A stretch of 64,000 nt of DNA from Pseudoxanthomonas sp. Root630 (lineage in GTDB: Bacteria; Pseudomonadota; Gammaproteobacteria; Xanthomonadales; Xanthomonadaceae): contig NZ_LMGY01000001.1 in the NCBI RefSeq assembly GCF_001427585.1, positions 187,270 to 251,269 on the forward strand, read 5' to 3'. The translations under genes were made by a program, and so were the position numbers. Shown here one piece after another: positions 52,664 to 62,290 of the stretch (positions are counted from its first letter, which is position 1; every line of letters starts with the position of its first letter). The notes below the pieces were generated by a model, which saw only the letters and a program-made list of their open reading frames with translations, ran no database searches and was not told the origin of the DNA.

Positions 52664-55039
52664 TCAGAACTTGAGCGTGGCCGTCAGGACGGCCGAACGG
52701 CCCTCGCCGGGCGTCGCCCAACCGTTGCCCGCCGTAATCACGCCACTGGTCAGCGTGACGTTGTTGCGGATGCGCGTGTAGTACTCCTCGTCGAACAGGT
52801 TGTTGAGGTTGAGCTGCAGGCTCAGGCTGTCGTTGACGCGGTAGCCCACCATCGCGCGATGCACCCAGTAGGCTTCGGTCTTGTAGGGGTCAAGATCGCC
52901 AAGCAGATTGCTGTTCTGCGTGTAGAAGCTGCCCTGGTACGTTGCGCCGTAGCCGAAGGTCCAGTCGTTCAACTGGTAGGTGCTCCAGAGGCTCATGGAG
53001 TGCTTCGGCGTATTGGTCAGCGGGTTGCCCTTGAGCGGATCGGGAAAGAGTGCGGTGTTGCCGCAATTCGCCGCGCCAGGGTTGGCCGCGCAGAACTTCG
53101 ACACGCCGTGCAGCACTTCGCTGTCCAGGTACGTGTAGTTGGCGAACAGCGACCACTCGCGGGTGATGTTGCCTGCTGCACCCAGGGCGATACCGTCCAC
53201 GCGTGCCTTGCCATCCAGCGACTGCTCGCCGGTGAAGTTGAGCGGATCCGGGTCGGCGACGCGATAGTTCTGGCGTTCATTGCGGAAGATCGCGGCGGTC
53301 AGTGCGAGGCGGGTGCCGAACAGGTCCCACTTCGTTCCCAGTTCGACATTCACCGCGGTTTCCGGATCGACCGAGCAGTTGGCGCCGCCCGTCGCGCTGG
53401 TCAGCGTGCAGGAGCCGTTGACCGATGCCTTCGACGGCGTCTTGCTGTTGGCATAGGCGAGGTAGATGGAGCCGTTCTCTGCCGGCTTGTATACCAGGCC
53501 CGCACGATACGAGAACAGGTTGTCGCTGTTGCCCGCCGACGGCGAGGGGGCGGTCAGGTACTGGCCTCGCGTCGCGGCCGCGGTGGAGGCCGTCCACGTG
53601 ATCGTGTCGCCTTCGTTGCGCTCGTAACGGGCGCCGAGATTGAGCGAGAACTGCGGCGTGAAGTTGAGGGTGTCGAACAGGTAGACGGCCTGGTTGTTCA
53701 GCGAGCCCTTGGTCCTCGACGTGGCGTAGTAATTCACGGGCCCCGTCCAGACGTTGTACGGGTTGTTGATGTCGACCAGCGGGAACGCGGTGACGGAGGT
53801 GCCGGTCGAAGTATTGAAGACGCTGCCGGTATCCAGGTCGAAATCTTCCTTGGCGAACGCCACGCCCGCGACAAGCGCGTGTTCGATGGAGCCGGTGGCG
53901 AATCGTGCCGTCAGGTCCGTCTGGCTGATGGCCATGAAGTTGCTCGTGTCGCGCACGAAGCCGCGCGGTCCCGAGTTCGGATTCCACATGCCCGCGGGTG
54001 AGCAGCTCGCGCCGGTGTACGGGTTGGTGCCGTTGTCCAGGCACCATGCGCCTTGCAGCGCGGTGACATTGCTCAGCTGATCGACCTTCTGCAGGCGGGC
54101 GAGGCTGCGCACCGAGACCTGGTCGTTGAAGTCGTGCTCGAACAGGCCCGTGAGCATGTCGATGTCGATCTGCTGTTCGGAGATGTTGCGGTACCCGAAG
54201 TAGCTCTCGCGATCGACGCCCGGGAGCGGGCCATCGTTGAACGGATTGAGCGCGTACGGCACGCCGTACTGGGGCAGGTTGTCGTCGCTCTGATGCAGGT
54301 AGCTCAGGGTGACGCGCGTGTCCGAGCCGAGGCCGAACACGATCGAGGGCGCGAAGCCCCAACGTTGGAAGCTCTCGTGGTCGCGGCCCGGCACGTCGTT
54401 CTGGTGGACCATCGCATTCAGGCGAACGGCGATGCCGTTCTCGAAGTCATGATTGCTGTCGGCGGTCACGCGGCCGTACTTGTCCGTGCCCGCACCCACG
54501 GTGAACGTGCTGAAGTCGCCTTCGCGCGCCACCTTGCTGACCAGGTTGATGTTGCCGCCGACCGAGCCCGCACCGGACATCGCCGAGTTGGCGCCGTTGA
54601 CGAGTTCGATCGAATCCAGGTTGAAATTGTCGGAACGGGTGTATTGCGCGCTGTCGCGAACGCCGTCCGTGGTGATGTCGCTGCTGGCGGTGAAGCCGCG
54701 CAGGTTGATGCTGTCGCCGTAACCGCCGCCGCCTTCGCCAGCGCCGAAGGTGATGCCCGGCAGCGTGCTCAGCACGTCGCGCAGGCCCAGCAGGTTCTGC
54801 TGCGCCATCACTTCGCTCGTCACCACGGTGATCGTCTGCGGCGTGTCGACGAGGTCTTCGGTGTACTTCGGCGAGCTGGCTTTCTGGACGCGCTCACCGT
54901 GCACCTCGACGGTGTCCAGTTCCTTGGCCTGCATGGCGGCGTCGGCCGGCATGTCGCCACCGGGTGCGGCGATTGCAGGGGCAGTGATCGCCATCAACAG
55001 GGCGGCGGTCAGGGGAGAGGGACGGAAGTTCATAGGCAT
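52664..55039 (-). CDS. TonB-dependent siderophore receptor (Fiu/PiuA-like)
   Basis: The 791-residue protein has a signal peptide (AALLMAITAPAIAA), TonB-box-like ELDTVEVHG, a plug with DTPQTITVVTSEVMAQQNLLGLRDVLSTLPGITF (near 65-98), SINLRGFTASSDITTDGVRDSAQY and IELVNGANSAMSGAGSVGGNINLVSK, and a barrel ending in LTATLKF. The C-terminal aromatic Phe is present. The pairing with piuC (Fiu-YbiX/PiuA-PiuC) suggests catechol-type siderophore uptake. A Fur box lies upstream of the preceding small ORF. Confidence 0.93.
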   Translation of the reverse strand: MPMNFRPSPLTAALLMAITAPAIAAPGGDMPADAAMQAKELDTVEVHGERVQKASSPKYTEDLVDTPQTITVVTSEVMAQQNLLGLRDVLSTLPGITFGAGEGGGGYGDSINLRGFTASSDITTDGVRDSAQYTRSDNFNLDSIELVNGANSAMSGAGSVGGNINLVSKVAREGDFSTFTVGAGTDKYGRVTADSNHDFENGIAVRLNAMVHQNDVPGRDHESFQRWGFAPSIVFGLGSDTRVTLSYLHQSDDNLPQYGVPYALNPFNDGPLPGVDRESYFGYRNISEQQIDIDMLTGLFEHDFNDQVSVRSLARLQKVDQLSNVTALQGAWCLDNGTNPYTGASCSPAGMWNPNSGPRGFVRDTSNFMAISQTDLTARFATGSIEHALVAGVAFAKEDFDLDTGSVFNTSTGTSVTAFPLVDINNPYNVWTGPVNYYATSRTKGSLNNQAVYLFDTLNFTPQFSLNLGARYERNEGDTITWTASTAAATRGQYLTAPSPSAGNSDNLFSYRAGLVYKPAENGSIYLAYANSKTPSKASVNGSCTLTSATGGANCSVDPETAVNVELGTKWDLFGTRLALTAAIFRNERQNYRVADPDPLNFTGEQSLDGKARVDGIALGAAGNITREWSLFANYTYLDSEVLHGVSKFCAANPGAANCGNTALFPDPLKGNPLTNTPKHSMSLWSTYQLNDWTFGYGATYQGSFYTQNSNLLGDLDPYKTEAYWVHRAMVGYRVNDSLSLQLNLNNLFDEEYYTRIRNNVTLTSGVITAGNGWATPGEGRSAVLTATLKF

Positions 55040-55175
55040 CCTTGTGTGCTTGAGCGGATGACCCGGTGGCGAAGGCTACGGGGCAGATTGAGAGATGGGT
55101 TCGGAGCGTGCGCGCAGTGTTCTGCGAGCAGGAAAAATCGGGCATCGCGCGAAGGTGCGCAGCGTCGATACGCGA

Positions 55176-55520
55176 TCAGCGGGGAGGGCCGCAGCCGCGA
55201 TAGGCGGGGGATCGTGCGGGCGGACCGTTGTCCGTGGACGCGGCGAGGTATCGCCCGTCGATGGGGCATCGCGACGCGAGGGCGCGCGCGCCGCCTGCCG
55301 CCGGTTCGGATTCGGCCGGTGTCGGCACGGCGGCGTGGTCTGCTTCGCCGTCGCTTGCGGTCAGCGCGAGGTCTTCATTCGCCGGGGGCGCGGCCACGGG
55401 GGCGGCGATGCCGGCGGCCGTCTGCAAGGGGGCGGCGTTGAGCGCGCCCGCGAGCACCATCATGCATGCCAGGAGCAGGCAGATGACGGTCGGCAGGACT
55501 GGGCGGGGGACGCGCGGCAC
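55176..55520 (-). CDS. Small exported protein ahead of the Fiu-like receptor, hypothetical
   Basis: I do not recognise this 114-residue frame. It begins with GTG at 55520 (GAGG upstream), has a signal-peptide-like segment (LPTVICLLLACMMVLAGALNAA), then a long Ala/Pro-rich region, and two cysteines near the end (SRCPIDGRYLAAS and YRGCGPPR). It could also be a GC-rich non-coding leader. Its position mirrors the other receptor's small ORF: Fur-box promoter upstream, receptor 136 bases downstream. Confidence 0.45.
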   Translation of the reverse strand: MPRVPRPVLPTVICLLLACMMVLAGALNAAPLQTAAGIAAPVAAPPANEDLALTASDGEADHAAVPTPAESEPAAGGARALASRCPIDGRYLAASTDNGPPARSPAYRGCGPPR

Positions 55521-55567
55521 CGGGGCCTCGGAGGGGCGGGCTGCGACGATCTGCCGCAGGGTGCGAC

Positions 55568-55596
55568 AGGATAATGAGAATGATTTGCGATTACAA
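55568..55596 (-). promoter_or_regulatory. Fur-box promoter of the small ORF/Fiu-like receptor
   Basis: TTGTAA (55596-55591) and TATCCT (55573-55568) on the minus strand are 17 bases apart. GATAATGAGAATGATTTGC (55570-55588) matches the 19-base Fur consensus at 15 positions and covers the -10 and spacer. This is the strongest Fur site in the window. Confidence 0.75.
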
Positions 55597-55617
55597 CAGA
55601 ATATTTACAATCCGGAC

Positions 55618-55950
55618 TCAGTCCCGGTCGTCCCGGGTCCAGATACCGCCGTGCTCCAGCCGGACCGGGAACTTGGCCACCGGCGAGTAGGCCGGGGCGC
55701 AGAGGGCGCGACCGTCGCGGACGTCGAAGCGGGCCCCGTGCAGGACGCATTCGATGCTGGCCTCGGCGGGATCGAAGTGGCCGGAGGACAGCTCGAAATC
55801 CTCATGGCTGCACTTGTCCTCCAGTGCGTACAGGTCGCCATCGTGGTTCAGCACGACGATGGGCGTTCCGGTGACTTCGTCGAATACCGTCTTCAGCTCG
55901 CCGGGCAGCAGCTCACCGGTGGCGCAGACGAAGGTCCAGGCCTCGCTCAC
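55618..55950 (-). CDS. Rieske-type [2Fe-2S] ferredoxin at the end of the SUF operon
   Basis: The 110-residue protein starts at GTG 55950 (overlapping the GNAT stop) and has the Rieske motif DKCSHEDFELSSG (CxH) with ECVLHGARFDVRDG (CxxH) 16 residues later. The closing part GRALCAPAYSPVAKFPVRL is also typical. Non-haem oxygenase-type Rieske ferredoxins of this class transfer single electrons. Being last in the SUF run, it is plausibly a cluster recipient or electron donor for cluster assembly. Confidence 0.88.
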   Translation of the reverse strand: MSEAWTFVCATGELLPGELKTVFDEVTGTPIVVLNHDGDLYALEDKCSHEDFELSSGHFDPAEASIECVLHGARFDVRDGRALCAPAYSPVAKFPVRLEHGGIWTRDDRD

Positions 55951-56486
55951 GCGATGGCCCCCGCCAGTGGCTTTTCCAGGATCTCGAAGCGCAGGTCGTC
56001 GCGCTTGGGGATGCCGAAGCGCTCGTCGCCATAGGGAAAGGGCTTCTTGATGCCCGTGCGCACATAGCCGCGGCGGACATAGAACGCGATCAGTTCGTCG
56101 CGGATGTCGATCACTGTCATCCGCATCGCGGGCAACCGCCACTCGTCGCGCGCCACGCGCTCGGCTTCCGCCAGCATGGCCTTGCCCACGCCACCGCCCT
56201 GCAGGTCGGGCCGCACGGAGAACATGCCGAAATACCCCGCGCCCTCGTCCTCCGCCACGTGCGCACAGGCCAGCAGCACGCCGTCGCGCTCGGCCAGCAG
56301 GATGCGGCTACGGTCGCGTTCGATGTCGCGGGCGAGTACGTCCGGATCGATGCGCTGGCCGTCGAGCATGTCGGCTTCGGTGGTCCAGCCCTGCTTGCTG
56401 ACATCACCGCGGTAGGCGGAGGTCACCAAGGCGACGAGGGCCGGAATGTCGGCGGGGACGGCGGAGCGGAAGGTCAGGGTATCCAT
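55947..56486 (-). CDS. GNAT family N-acetyltransferase in the SUF operon
   Basis: The 179-residue protein has the GNAT acetyl-CoA motif VRPDLQGGGVGKAMLAEAERVAR and FYVRRGYVRTGIKKPFPYG. Substrate unknown. ATG 56486 is chosen over 56495 because TACAAT (56499-56494) overlaps the latter and lies exactly 7 bases before the former, implying a leaderless start here. It follows sufS by 39 bases and overlaps the Rieske gene by 4, so it may be co-transcribed or use its own promoter. Confidence 0.85.
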   Translation of the reverse strand: MDTLTFRSAVPADIPALVALVTSAYRGDVSKQGWTTEADMLDGQRIDPDVLARDIERDRSRILLAERDGVLLACAHVAEDEGAGYFGMFSVRPDLQGGGVGKAMLAEAERVARDEWRLPAMRMTVIDIRDELIAFYVRRGYVRTGIKKPFPYGDERFGIPKRDDLRFEILEKPLAGAIA

Positions 56487-56525
56487 GCCGCCCATTGTAG
56501 GGCGGCAACCCCTTTTACCCCAGCG

Positions 56526-57773
56526 TCAGGCCAGCAGGCTGCGCGCTTTCTTCAGGGCCGCGATGAAGCGCTCGACATCCTCGTGCGAGTTGTAGAACGC
56601 GAACGAGGCCCGCAGGGTGGCGGCGACGCCGAAGAACTGCAGCAGCGGGTGCGCGCAGTGCTGGCCGGAGCGGACGGCGACGCCCTCCAGGTCCAGTAGC
56701 GTGGCCAGGTCGTGGGCGTGCGCCCCTTCGATCAGGAACGAGATCACTGCCGCCTTCTCGGGCGCGCGGCCGAAGATGCGCAGGCCCTCGATCCGGTCCA
56801 GCTCCTCGGTGGCGTGCGCGAGCAGCTCGGCTTCGCGGGCTTCGACGTTCGCCATGCCCAACACATCCAGGTAGTCCACGGCTGCGCCCAGCCCGATGAA
56901 ACCCGCGATGTTGGGCGTGCCGGCTTCGAACTTGTGCGGCGGATCGTTGAACACGGTGCCGTCGAAGCTGACTTCCTTGATCATCTCGCCGCCGCCGATG
57001 AAGGGCGGCATGGCGTTCAGATGTTCCTTGCGCGCCCACAGCGCGCCGGTCCCGGTGGGGCCGCACATCTTGTGGCCGGTCAACGCGTAGAAATCGCAGC
57101 CGATCGCAGCGACATCAACCGCGCGATGCGGCACGGCCTGCGAACCATCGACCACCGTCGTGATCCCACGTTTGCGTGCCTCGCGACAGATCTCGCGAAC
57201 CGGATTGACGGTGCCCAATACGTTGGAGGTGTGGGTGATGGCCAGCAGCTTCACGTCGCCGGTCATCGCTGCGTACAGGGCATCCAGGTCGAGCGTGCCG
57301 TCGGCGTGGATCTCCGCGACCTTGAGGGCCGCGCCGGTGCGCTGCGCGACCAGCTGCCACGGCACGATGTTGGCGTGGTGCTCCATGCGCGACACCAGGA
57401 TCGTGTCGCCGGCCTTCAGGCGCGGCAGCGCCCACGAGTACGCCACCAGGTTGATCGCGAACGTGGTGCCGCTGCACAGCACCAGTTCGTCCGCACGCAC
57501 GTTGAGGAAACGGGCCAGCGTCTTGCGCGCGCCTTCGTAAGCTTCGGTCGCCTCGGTGCCCAGGGTATGCACGGCGCGGCTGACGTTGGCGTTGTGCTGC
57601 CGGTAGAAGTCGTCGGTCGTCCGGATCACCGACACCGGCTTCTGGCCGGTGTTGGCGCTGTCCAGGTAGATGAGCGGCTTGCCGTTGACCTGTCGCGCGA
57701 GCAGGGGGAAGTCCTCGCGGACGCGTGCCCAATCGATGGCGGTGCCGGCATCGGCCAGGACCTCGCGGTTCAT
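56526..57773 (-). CDS. sufS: Cysteine desulfurase SufS
   Basis: The 415-residue PLP enzyme provides sulfur for SUF Fe-S assembly. It has the N-terminal YLDSANTGQKPVSVI, EHHANIVPWQL, VVDGSQAVPHRAVDV, the PLP lysine in ALTGHKMCGPTGTGAL, and the catalytic Cys in VRSGQHCAHPLLQF. The RSGxHCA loop identifies group II (SufS) enzymes. Start 57773 overlaps sufD by 4 bases. No SufE gene is seen nearby, so the sulfur acceptor must be encoded elsewhere or be SufU-like. Confidence 0.96.
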   Translation of the reverse strand: MNREVLADAGTAIDWARVREDFPLLARQVNGKPLIYLDSANTGQKPVSVIRTTDDFYRQHNANVSRAVHTLGTEATEAYEGARKTLARFLNVRADELVLCSGTTFAINLVAYSWALPRLKAGDTILVSRMEHHANIVPWQLVAQRTGAALKVAEIHADGTLDLDALYAAMTGDVKLLAITHTSNVLGTVNPVREICREARKRGITTVVDGSQAVPHRAVDVAAIGCDFYALTGHKMCGPTGTGALWARKEHLNAMPPFIGGGEMIKEVSFDGTVFNDPPHKFEAGTPNIAGFIGLGAAVDYLDVLGMANVEAREAELLAHATEELDRIEGLRIFGRAPEKAAVISFLIEGAHAHDLATLLDLEGVAVRSGQHCAHPLLQFFGVAATLRASFAFYNSHEDVERFIAALKKARSLLA

Positions 57774-59032
57774 CCCGCCTCCACTGCCGCCAGCGCGGCG
57801 TCCACGCGGGCGAGCAATGCATCGCGCACGCCGGCGTCCTCGATCACGCCCAGCGGCTCGCGGCAGAACGCGGTCGTCAGCAGTTGCCGCGCTTCCGGCT
57901 GGGTCAGCCCGCGCGAGCGCAGGTAGAACAGGGCGTTGGCATCCAACTGGCCGACGGTGGCGCCATGGGCGGCCTTCACTTCGTCGGCGTGGATTTCGAG
58001 CACCGGCTGGGTGTCGATTTCGGCATTGTCCGACAGCAGCAGGTTCTTGTTCGACAGCGCGGCGTCGGTACCGTCGGCGCCTTCGCGGATCAGGATGCCG
58101 CCATGGAATACCGCGCGCCCGCGTCCGGCGCCGAGTCCGCGCCAGGTCAGTTCGCATGCGGTGTCGCGACCGATGTGGTCGATGCCCAAGCGGGTGTCGA
58201 CGTGGCGTCGTCCACCAGCCAGCAGCACGCCGTTCGCCGCCAGACGGGCGTTGTCGCCTTCCAGGCGCACGTTGAGTTCATGGCGGGACAATGCGCCGCC
58301 CAGTTCCAGGTCAACGCGCCGGTAATCGGCGTCGCGTGCGAGTACTGCGTCTGTGCGGAGCAGTGTGGTGGCGCGGTCGCTGTCCGTCTGCACACGGGCG
58401 TGCGACAGCGTGGCGCCGGCAGCGAGATGCACGTGGCTGAGCGCGTTGATGAAGTGCGCGTGTGGCGTGGCGGCGAGGTGGTGCTCCACCACCGTCAGCG
58501 ACGCGCCCGCGCGCAGTTCGATCAGGTTGCGCAGGTGCCAGGCGCGATCGGCGCCGTCGTCGGTGCCGATGAAGACCAGGTGCAAGGGCTGCTCGCTGCG
58601 CACATCGGCTTCGGCGCGCAGCAGCAGGCCTTCGGTCGCCAATGCGGCGTTGAGCCGGGCGAAGACTTCGTCGGTGCGCTCGAAGCGGCGCTGCAGGAAG
58701 CGCGCCGCATCACCGCCATCGGCGAGCGCCTCGGACAGCAGCTGCAGGCTGACGCCGTCCGGCAAATCGGTGGTCAGCGACAGCGCCACCGAGTAGCGGC
58801 CGTTGACGAACACCGCGCGCGGCGCCGGGATGTCGGCCAGCAGCATCGGGTCCAGCGACGGCAACGCATCGACGGCAGCGAAGCTGCGACGCTCCAGCTG
58901 GCGCAGCGAGGTGTACTTCCACGCTTCGGTACGCGGGCCGGGCAGGCCGTCGCGCAGCGCCTCGTCGAGCACCGCGCGGCGCGCGGCGTCGCCGCTGAAG
59001 CCGGCGGACAGGGAGTCGAGCAGCGCGCTCAT
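57770..59032 (-). CDS. sufD: Fe-S assembly protein SufD
   Basis: The 420-residue protein has the SufBD fold: N-terminal GLPGPRTEAWKYTSLRQLERR, AVFVNGRY, the beta-helix core with ELRAGASLTVVEHHL and RVQTDSDRATTLLRTDAVLARDADYRRV, and C-terminal IHADEVKAAHGATVGQLDANALFYLRSRGL. It pairs with SufB and SufC in the scaffold complex. It lies between sufC (1-base overlap at 59032) and sufS. Confidence 0.95.
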   Translation of the reverse strand: MSALLDSLSAGFSGDAARRAVLDEALRDGLPGPRTEAWKYTSLRQLERRSFAAVDALPSLDPMLLADIPAPRAVFVNGRYSVALSLTTDLPDGVSLQLLSEALADGGDAARFLQRRFERTDEVFARLNAALATEGLLLRAEADVRSEQPLHLVFIGTDDGADRAWHLRNLIELRAGASLTVVEHHLAATPHAHFINALSHVHLAAGATLSHARVQTDSDRATTLLRTDAVLARDADYRRVDLELGGALSRHELNVRLEGDNARLAANGVLLAGGRRHVDTRLGIDHIGRDTACELTWRGLGAGRGRAVFHGGILIREGADGTDAALSNKNLLLSDNAEIDTQPVLEIHADEVKAAHGATVGQLDANALFYLRSRGLTQPEARQLLTTAFCREPLGVIEDAGVRDALLARVDAALAAVEAG

Positions 59033-59796
59033 CAGGCGGCCTGCTCCGGGGCGACCCGGTCCTTGATCCAGGCGTAGCCGTGCTGTTCGAGTTCCAGCGC
59101 CAGTTCCGGGCCGCCGGTCTCGACGATACGGCCGCCGGCCAGCACGTGCACCACGTCCGGCTTGATGTAGTCGAGCAGGCGCTGGTAATGGGTGATGACC
59201 AGGAAGGCGCGGTCCGGCGAGCGCAGCGCGTTGACGCCATCGGCGACGTTCTTCAGCGCGTCGATGTCCAGGCCGCTGTCGGTCTCGTCGAGGATCGCCA
59301 GCTTCGGCTCCAGCACGGCGAGCTGGAAGATCTCGTTGCGTTTCTTCTCGCCGCCGCTGAAACCTTCGTTGACGCCACGATGCAGCAGCTCGTCCTTCAG
59401 GTGCAGCACGGCCAGCTTCTCGCGCACCAGCTTGAGGAACTGCATCGAATCCAGTTCCGACTCGCCGCGCGCCTTGCGCTGGGCATTGAGCGCCGCGCGC
59501 AGGAAGTAGGTGTTGTTCACGCCCGGGATCTCGACCGGGTACTGGAACGCCAGGAACACGCCGGCGGCGGCGCGTTCTTCCGGGTCCAGTTCCAGCAACG
59601 GCCTGCCGTCGAACTCGACGCTGCCGGCGGTGACCTCATAGCCCTCGCGGCCGGCCAGGATGTTGCCCAGCGTGGACTTGCCGGCGCCGTTGGGGCCCAT
59701 GATGGCGTGCACTTCGCCCGGCTTCACCTCCAGCGAGAGGCCCTTGAGGATGTCCTTGCCGGCGACGCTGGCGTGGAGGTTGTCGATCTTCAACAT
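59032..59796 (-). CDS. sufC: Fe-S assembly ATPase SufC
   Basis: The 254-residue ABC-type ATPase has Walker A GPNGAGKST, Q-loop FLAFQYPVEIPGV, the SufC signature GFSGGEKKRNEIFQL, Walker B LAILDETDSGLDIDALK, and switch His VITHYQRLLDY. It binds SufBD in the scaffold. Start 59796 is from homology; the frame is open further upstream. A compound repeat lies in the 157-base gap to sufB. Confidence 0.95.
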   Translation of the reverse strand: MLKIDNLHASVAGKDILKGLSLEVKPGEVHAIMGPNGAGKSTLGNILAGREGYEVTAGSVEFDGRPLLELDPEERAAAGVFLAFQYPVEIPGVNNTYFLRAALNAQRKARGESELDSMQFLKLVREKLAVLHLKDELLHRGVNEGFSGGEKKRNEIFQLAVLEPKLAILDETDSGLDIDALKNVADGVNALRSPDRAFLVITHYQRLLDYIKPDVVHVLAGGRIVETGGPELALELEQHGYAWIKDRVAPEQAA

Positions 59797-59823
59797 GGTG
59801 CGTTTCCCGTTTGATTTCTTGAG

Positions 59824-59944
59824 CCCCTTTCCCACTGGGAGAGGGGTTGGGGTGAGGGTCCGGTGGAATCGTGGGGGTGAACCCGTCCGATTCCGTCGCA
59901 CCCGCATCCGGCGCTTCGCGCCACCTTCTCCCGGCGGGAGAAGG
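59824..59944. repeat. Compound REP element between sufB and sufC
   Basis: Three hairpins lie in tandem: CCCCTTTCCCA-CT-GGGAGAGGGG, GGCGC-TTC-GCGCC (59910-59922) and CCTTCTCCC-GGC-GGGAGAAGG (59924-59944). The sequences (GGGAGAGGGGTTGGGGTGAGGG and GGCGCTTCGCGCC) are common extragenic repeats in xanthomonads. Location inside the suf operon could alter mRNA stability of sufB versus the downstream genes. Confidence 0.75.
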
Positions 59945-59953
59945 GAGTGGCCG

Positions 59954-61393
<1,440 letters not shown>

Positions 61394-61408
61394 CGGGCTG
61401 CCTACGGT

Positions 61409-61867
61409 TCAACGGGTGGCGACCTGCACGGCGATGGGTCGCCTGCGCACGTCGTCGGAAGAGGGGGGAGGGGCGATCATCTGGGCGAGGGTGAAGCCGC
61501 GCAGGGCGTCGGCCACCACGTCGTTGATCAGCCGCCAGTTGGCGCGCGCGCCGCATTGGTGGGCGATGCCGCACTGGCTTTCGCTCTGGCTGCATTCGGT
61601 CATGGCCAACGGCCCTTCCATGGCCTCGACGATCTCCACCAGGCTGATCTCGGCCGCGTCGCGGCTCAGGCGGTAGCCGCCGTGCACGCCACGCAGGCCT
61701 TCCACCAGGCCGGCCTGCGCCAGCGGCTTGAGCACCTTGCTCACGGTCGGGGTTTCCAGGCCGGAGTGCTCGGCCAGGTCGGAGGCACTGAGGACCTCGC
61801 CCGGCCTGGCGGCGAGCACGGTCAGGACCACGGTGGCGTAGTCGGTCAGCTTGGTGACGCGAAGCAT
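61409..61867 (-). CDS. Rrf2 family regulator of the SUF operon
   Basis: The 152-residue Rrf2 transcription factor has the winged HTH (KLTDYATVVLTVLA, LETPTVSKVLKPLAQAGLVEG, GGYRLSRDAAEISLVEIVEAMEGPLAMTEC) and three cysteines spaced CX6CX5C (TECSQSESQCGIAHQCG) to bind a Fe-S cluster, as in IscR. It probably represses the suf operon when cluster-loaded. It is the first gene behind the operon promoter. It was called SufR-like by position; orthology to IscR is not implied. Confidence 0.9.
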   Translation of the reverse strand: MLRVTKLTDYATVVLTVLAARPGEVLSASDLAEHSGLETPTVSKVLKPLAQAGLVEGLRGVHGGYRLSRDAAEISLVEIVEAMEGPLAMTECSQSESQCGIAHQCGARANWRLINDVVADALRGFTLAQMIAPPPSSDDVRRRPIAVQVATR

Positions 61868-61883
61868 GGGGGGAGGGACTCTG

Positions 61884-61925
61884 AAAACGTACCGAAATTG
61901 TACGCTTTCATGCCGCCCGGCTCAA
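61884..61925 (-). promoter_or_regulatory. SUF operon promoter with overlapping palindromic operator
   Basis: On the minus strand TTGAGC (61925-61920) and TACAAT (61902-61897) are 17 bases apart. An inverted repeat, AAACGTAC-CGAAATT-GTACGCTTT (about 61885-61908), covers the -10 and start region, an ideal place for repression by the Rrf2 protein encoded next. A perfect palindrome AAACCCCGGGGTTT (61924-61937) abuts the -35 element. Confidence 0.65.
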
Positions 61926-62071
61926 ACCCCGGGGTTTTCCCCGTTCAGGCGAGGCGCGCCAGCTGACGGTTGTCACCCGCGATGGCTGACGCCCGCGACT
62001 GATGCGGCGGCCCGCAGATCGGGAACATGGGCCCCGTCCACTCCCGGACAGTCCCTTCCAGGATCGCCCTC

Positions 62072-62275
62072 ATGAACACCACCCATGCCTCTTCCGGTTC
62101 CACTGCGTCCGCCAGCGGCCTGGATCAAGGCTTCCTCTGGCGCGTGCTGCTCGCCATCGGCGGCGTCTACCTGGCGGTGAAGCTGTTCCGCGGGCTGGGC
62201 CAGCTGTTCTGGACCGTGTTCGGCCTGGCACTGGGCCTGTTCTGGATGTTCAACGGCCGCCTGTTCCCCTGGTGA
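62072..62275 (+). CDS. Small single-pass membrane protein, hypothetical
   Basis: The 67-residue protein starts MNTTHASSGSTASASG, with AGGATC upstream, and has one or two hydrophobic stretches (LWRVLLAIGGVYLAVKLFRGLG and LFWTVFGLALGLFWMFNG). No family is recognised. It converges with the cytochrome gene, leaving 15 bases. An in-frame ATG at 62027 lies 45 bases upstream. Confidence 0.55.
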   Translation: MNTTHASSGSTASASGLDQGFLWRVLLAIGGVYLAVKLFRGLGQLFWTVFGLALGLFWMFNGRLFPW

Positions 62276-62290
62276 GGCGGCCGCGGGACC

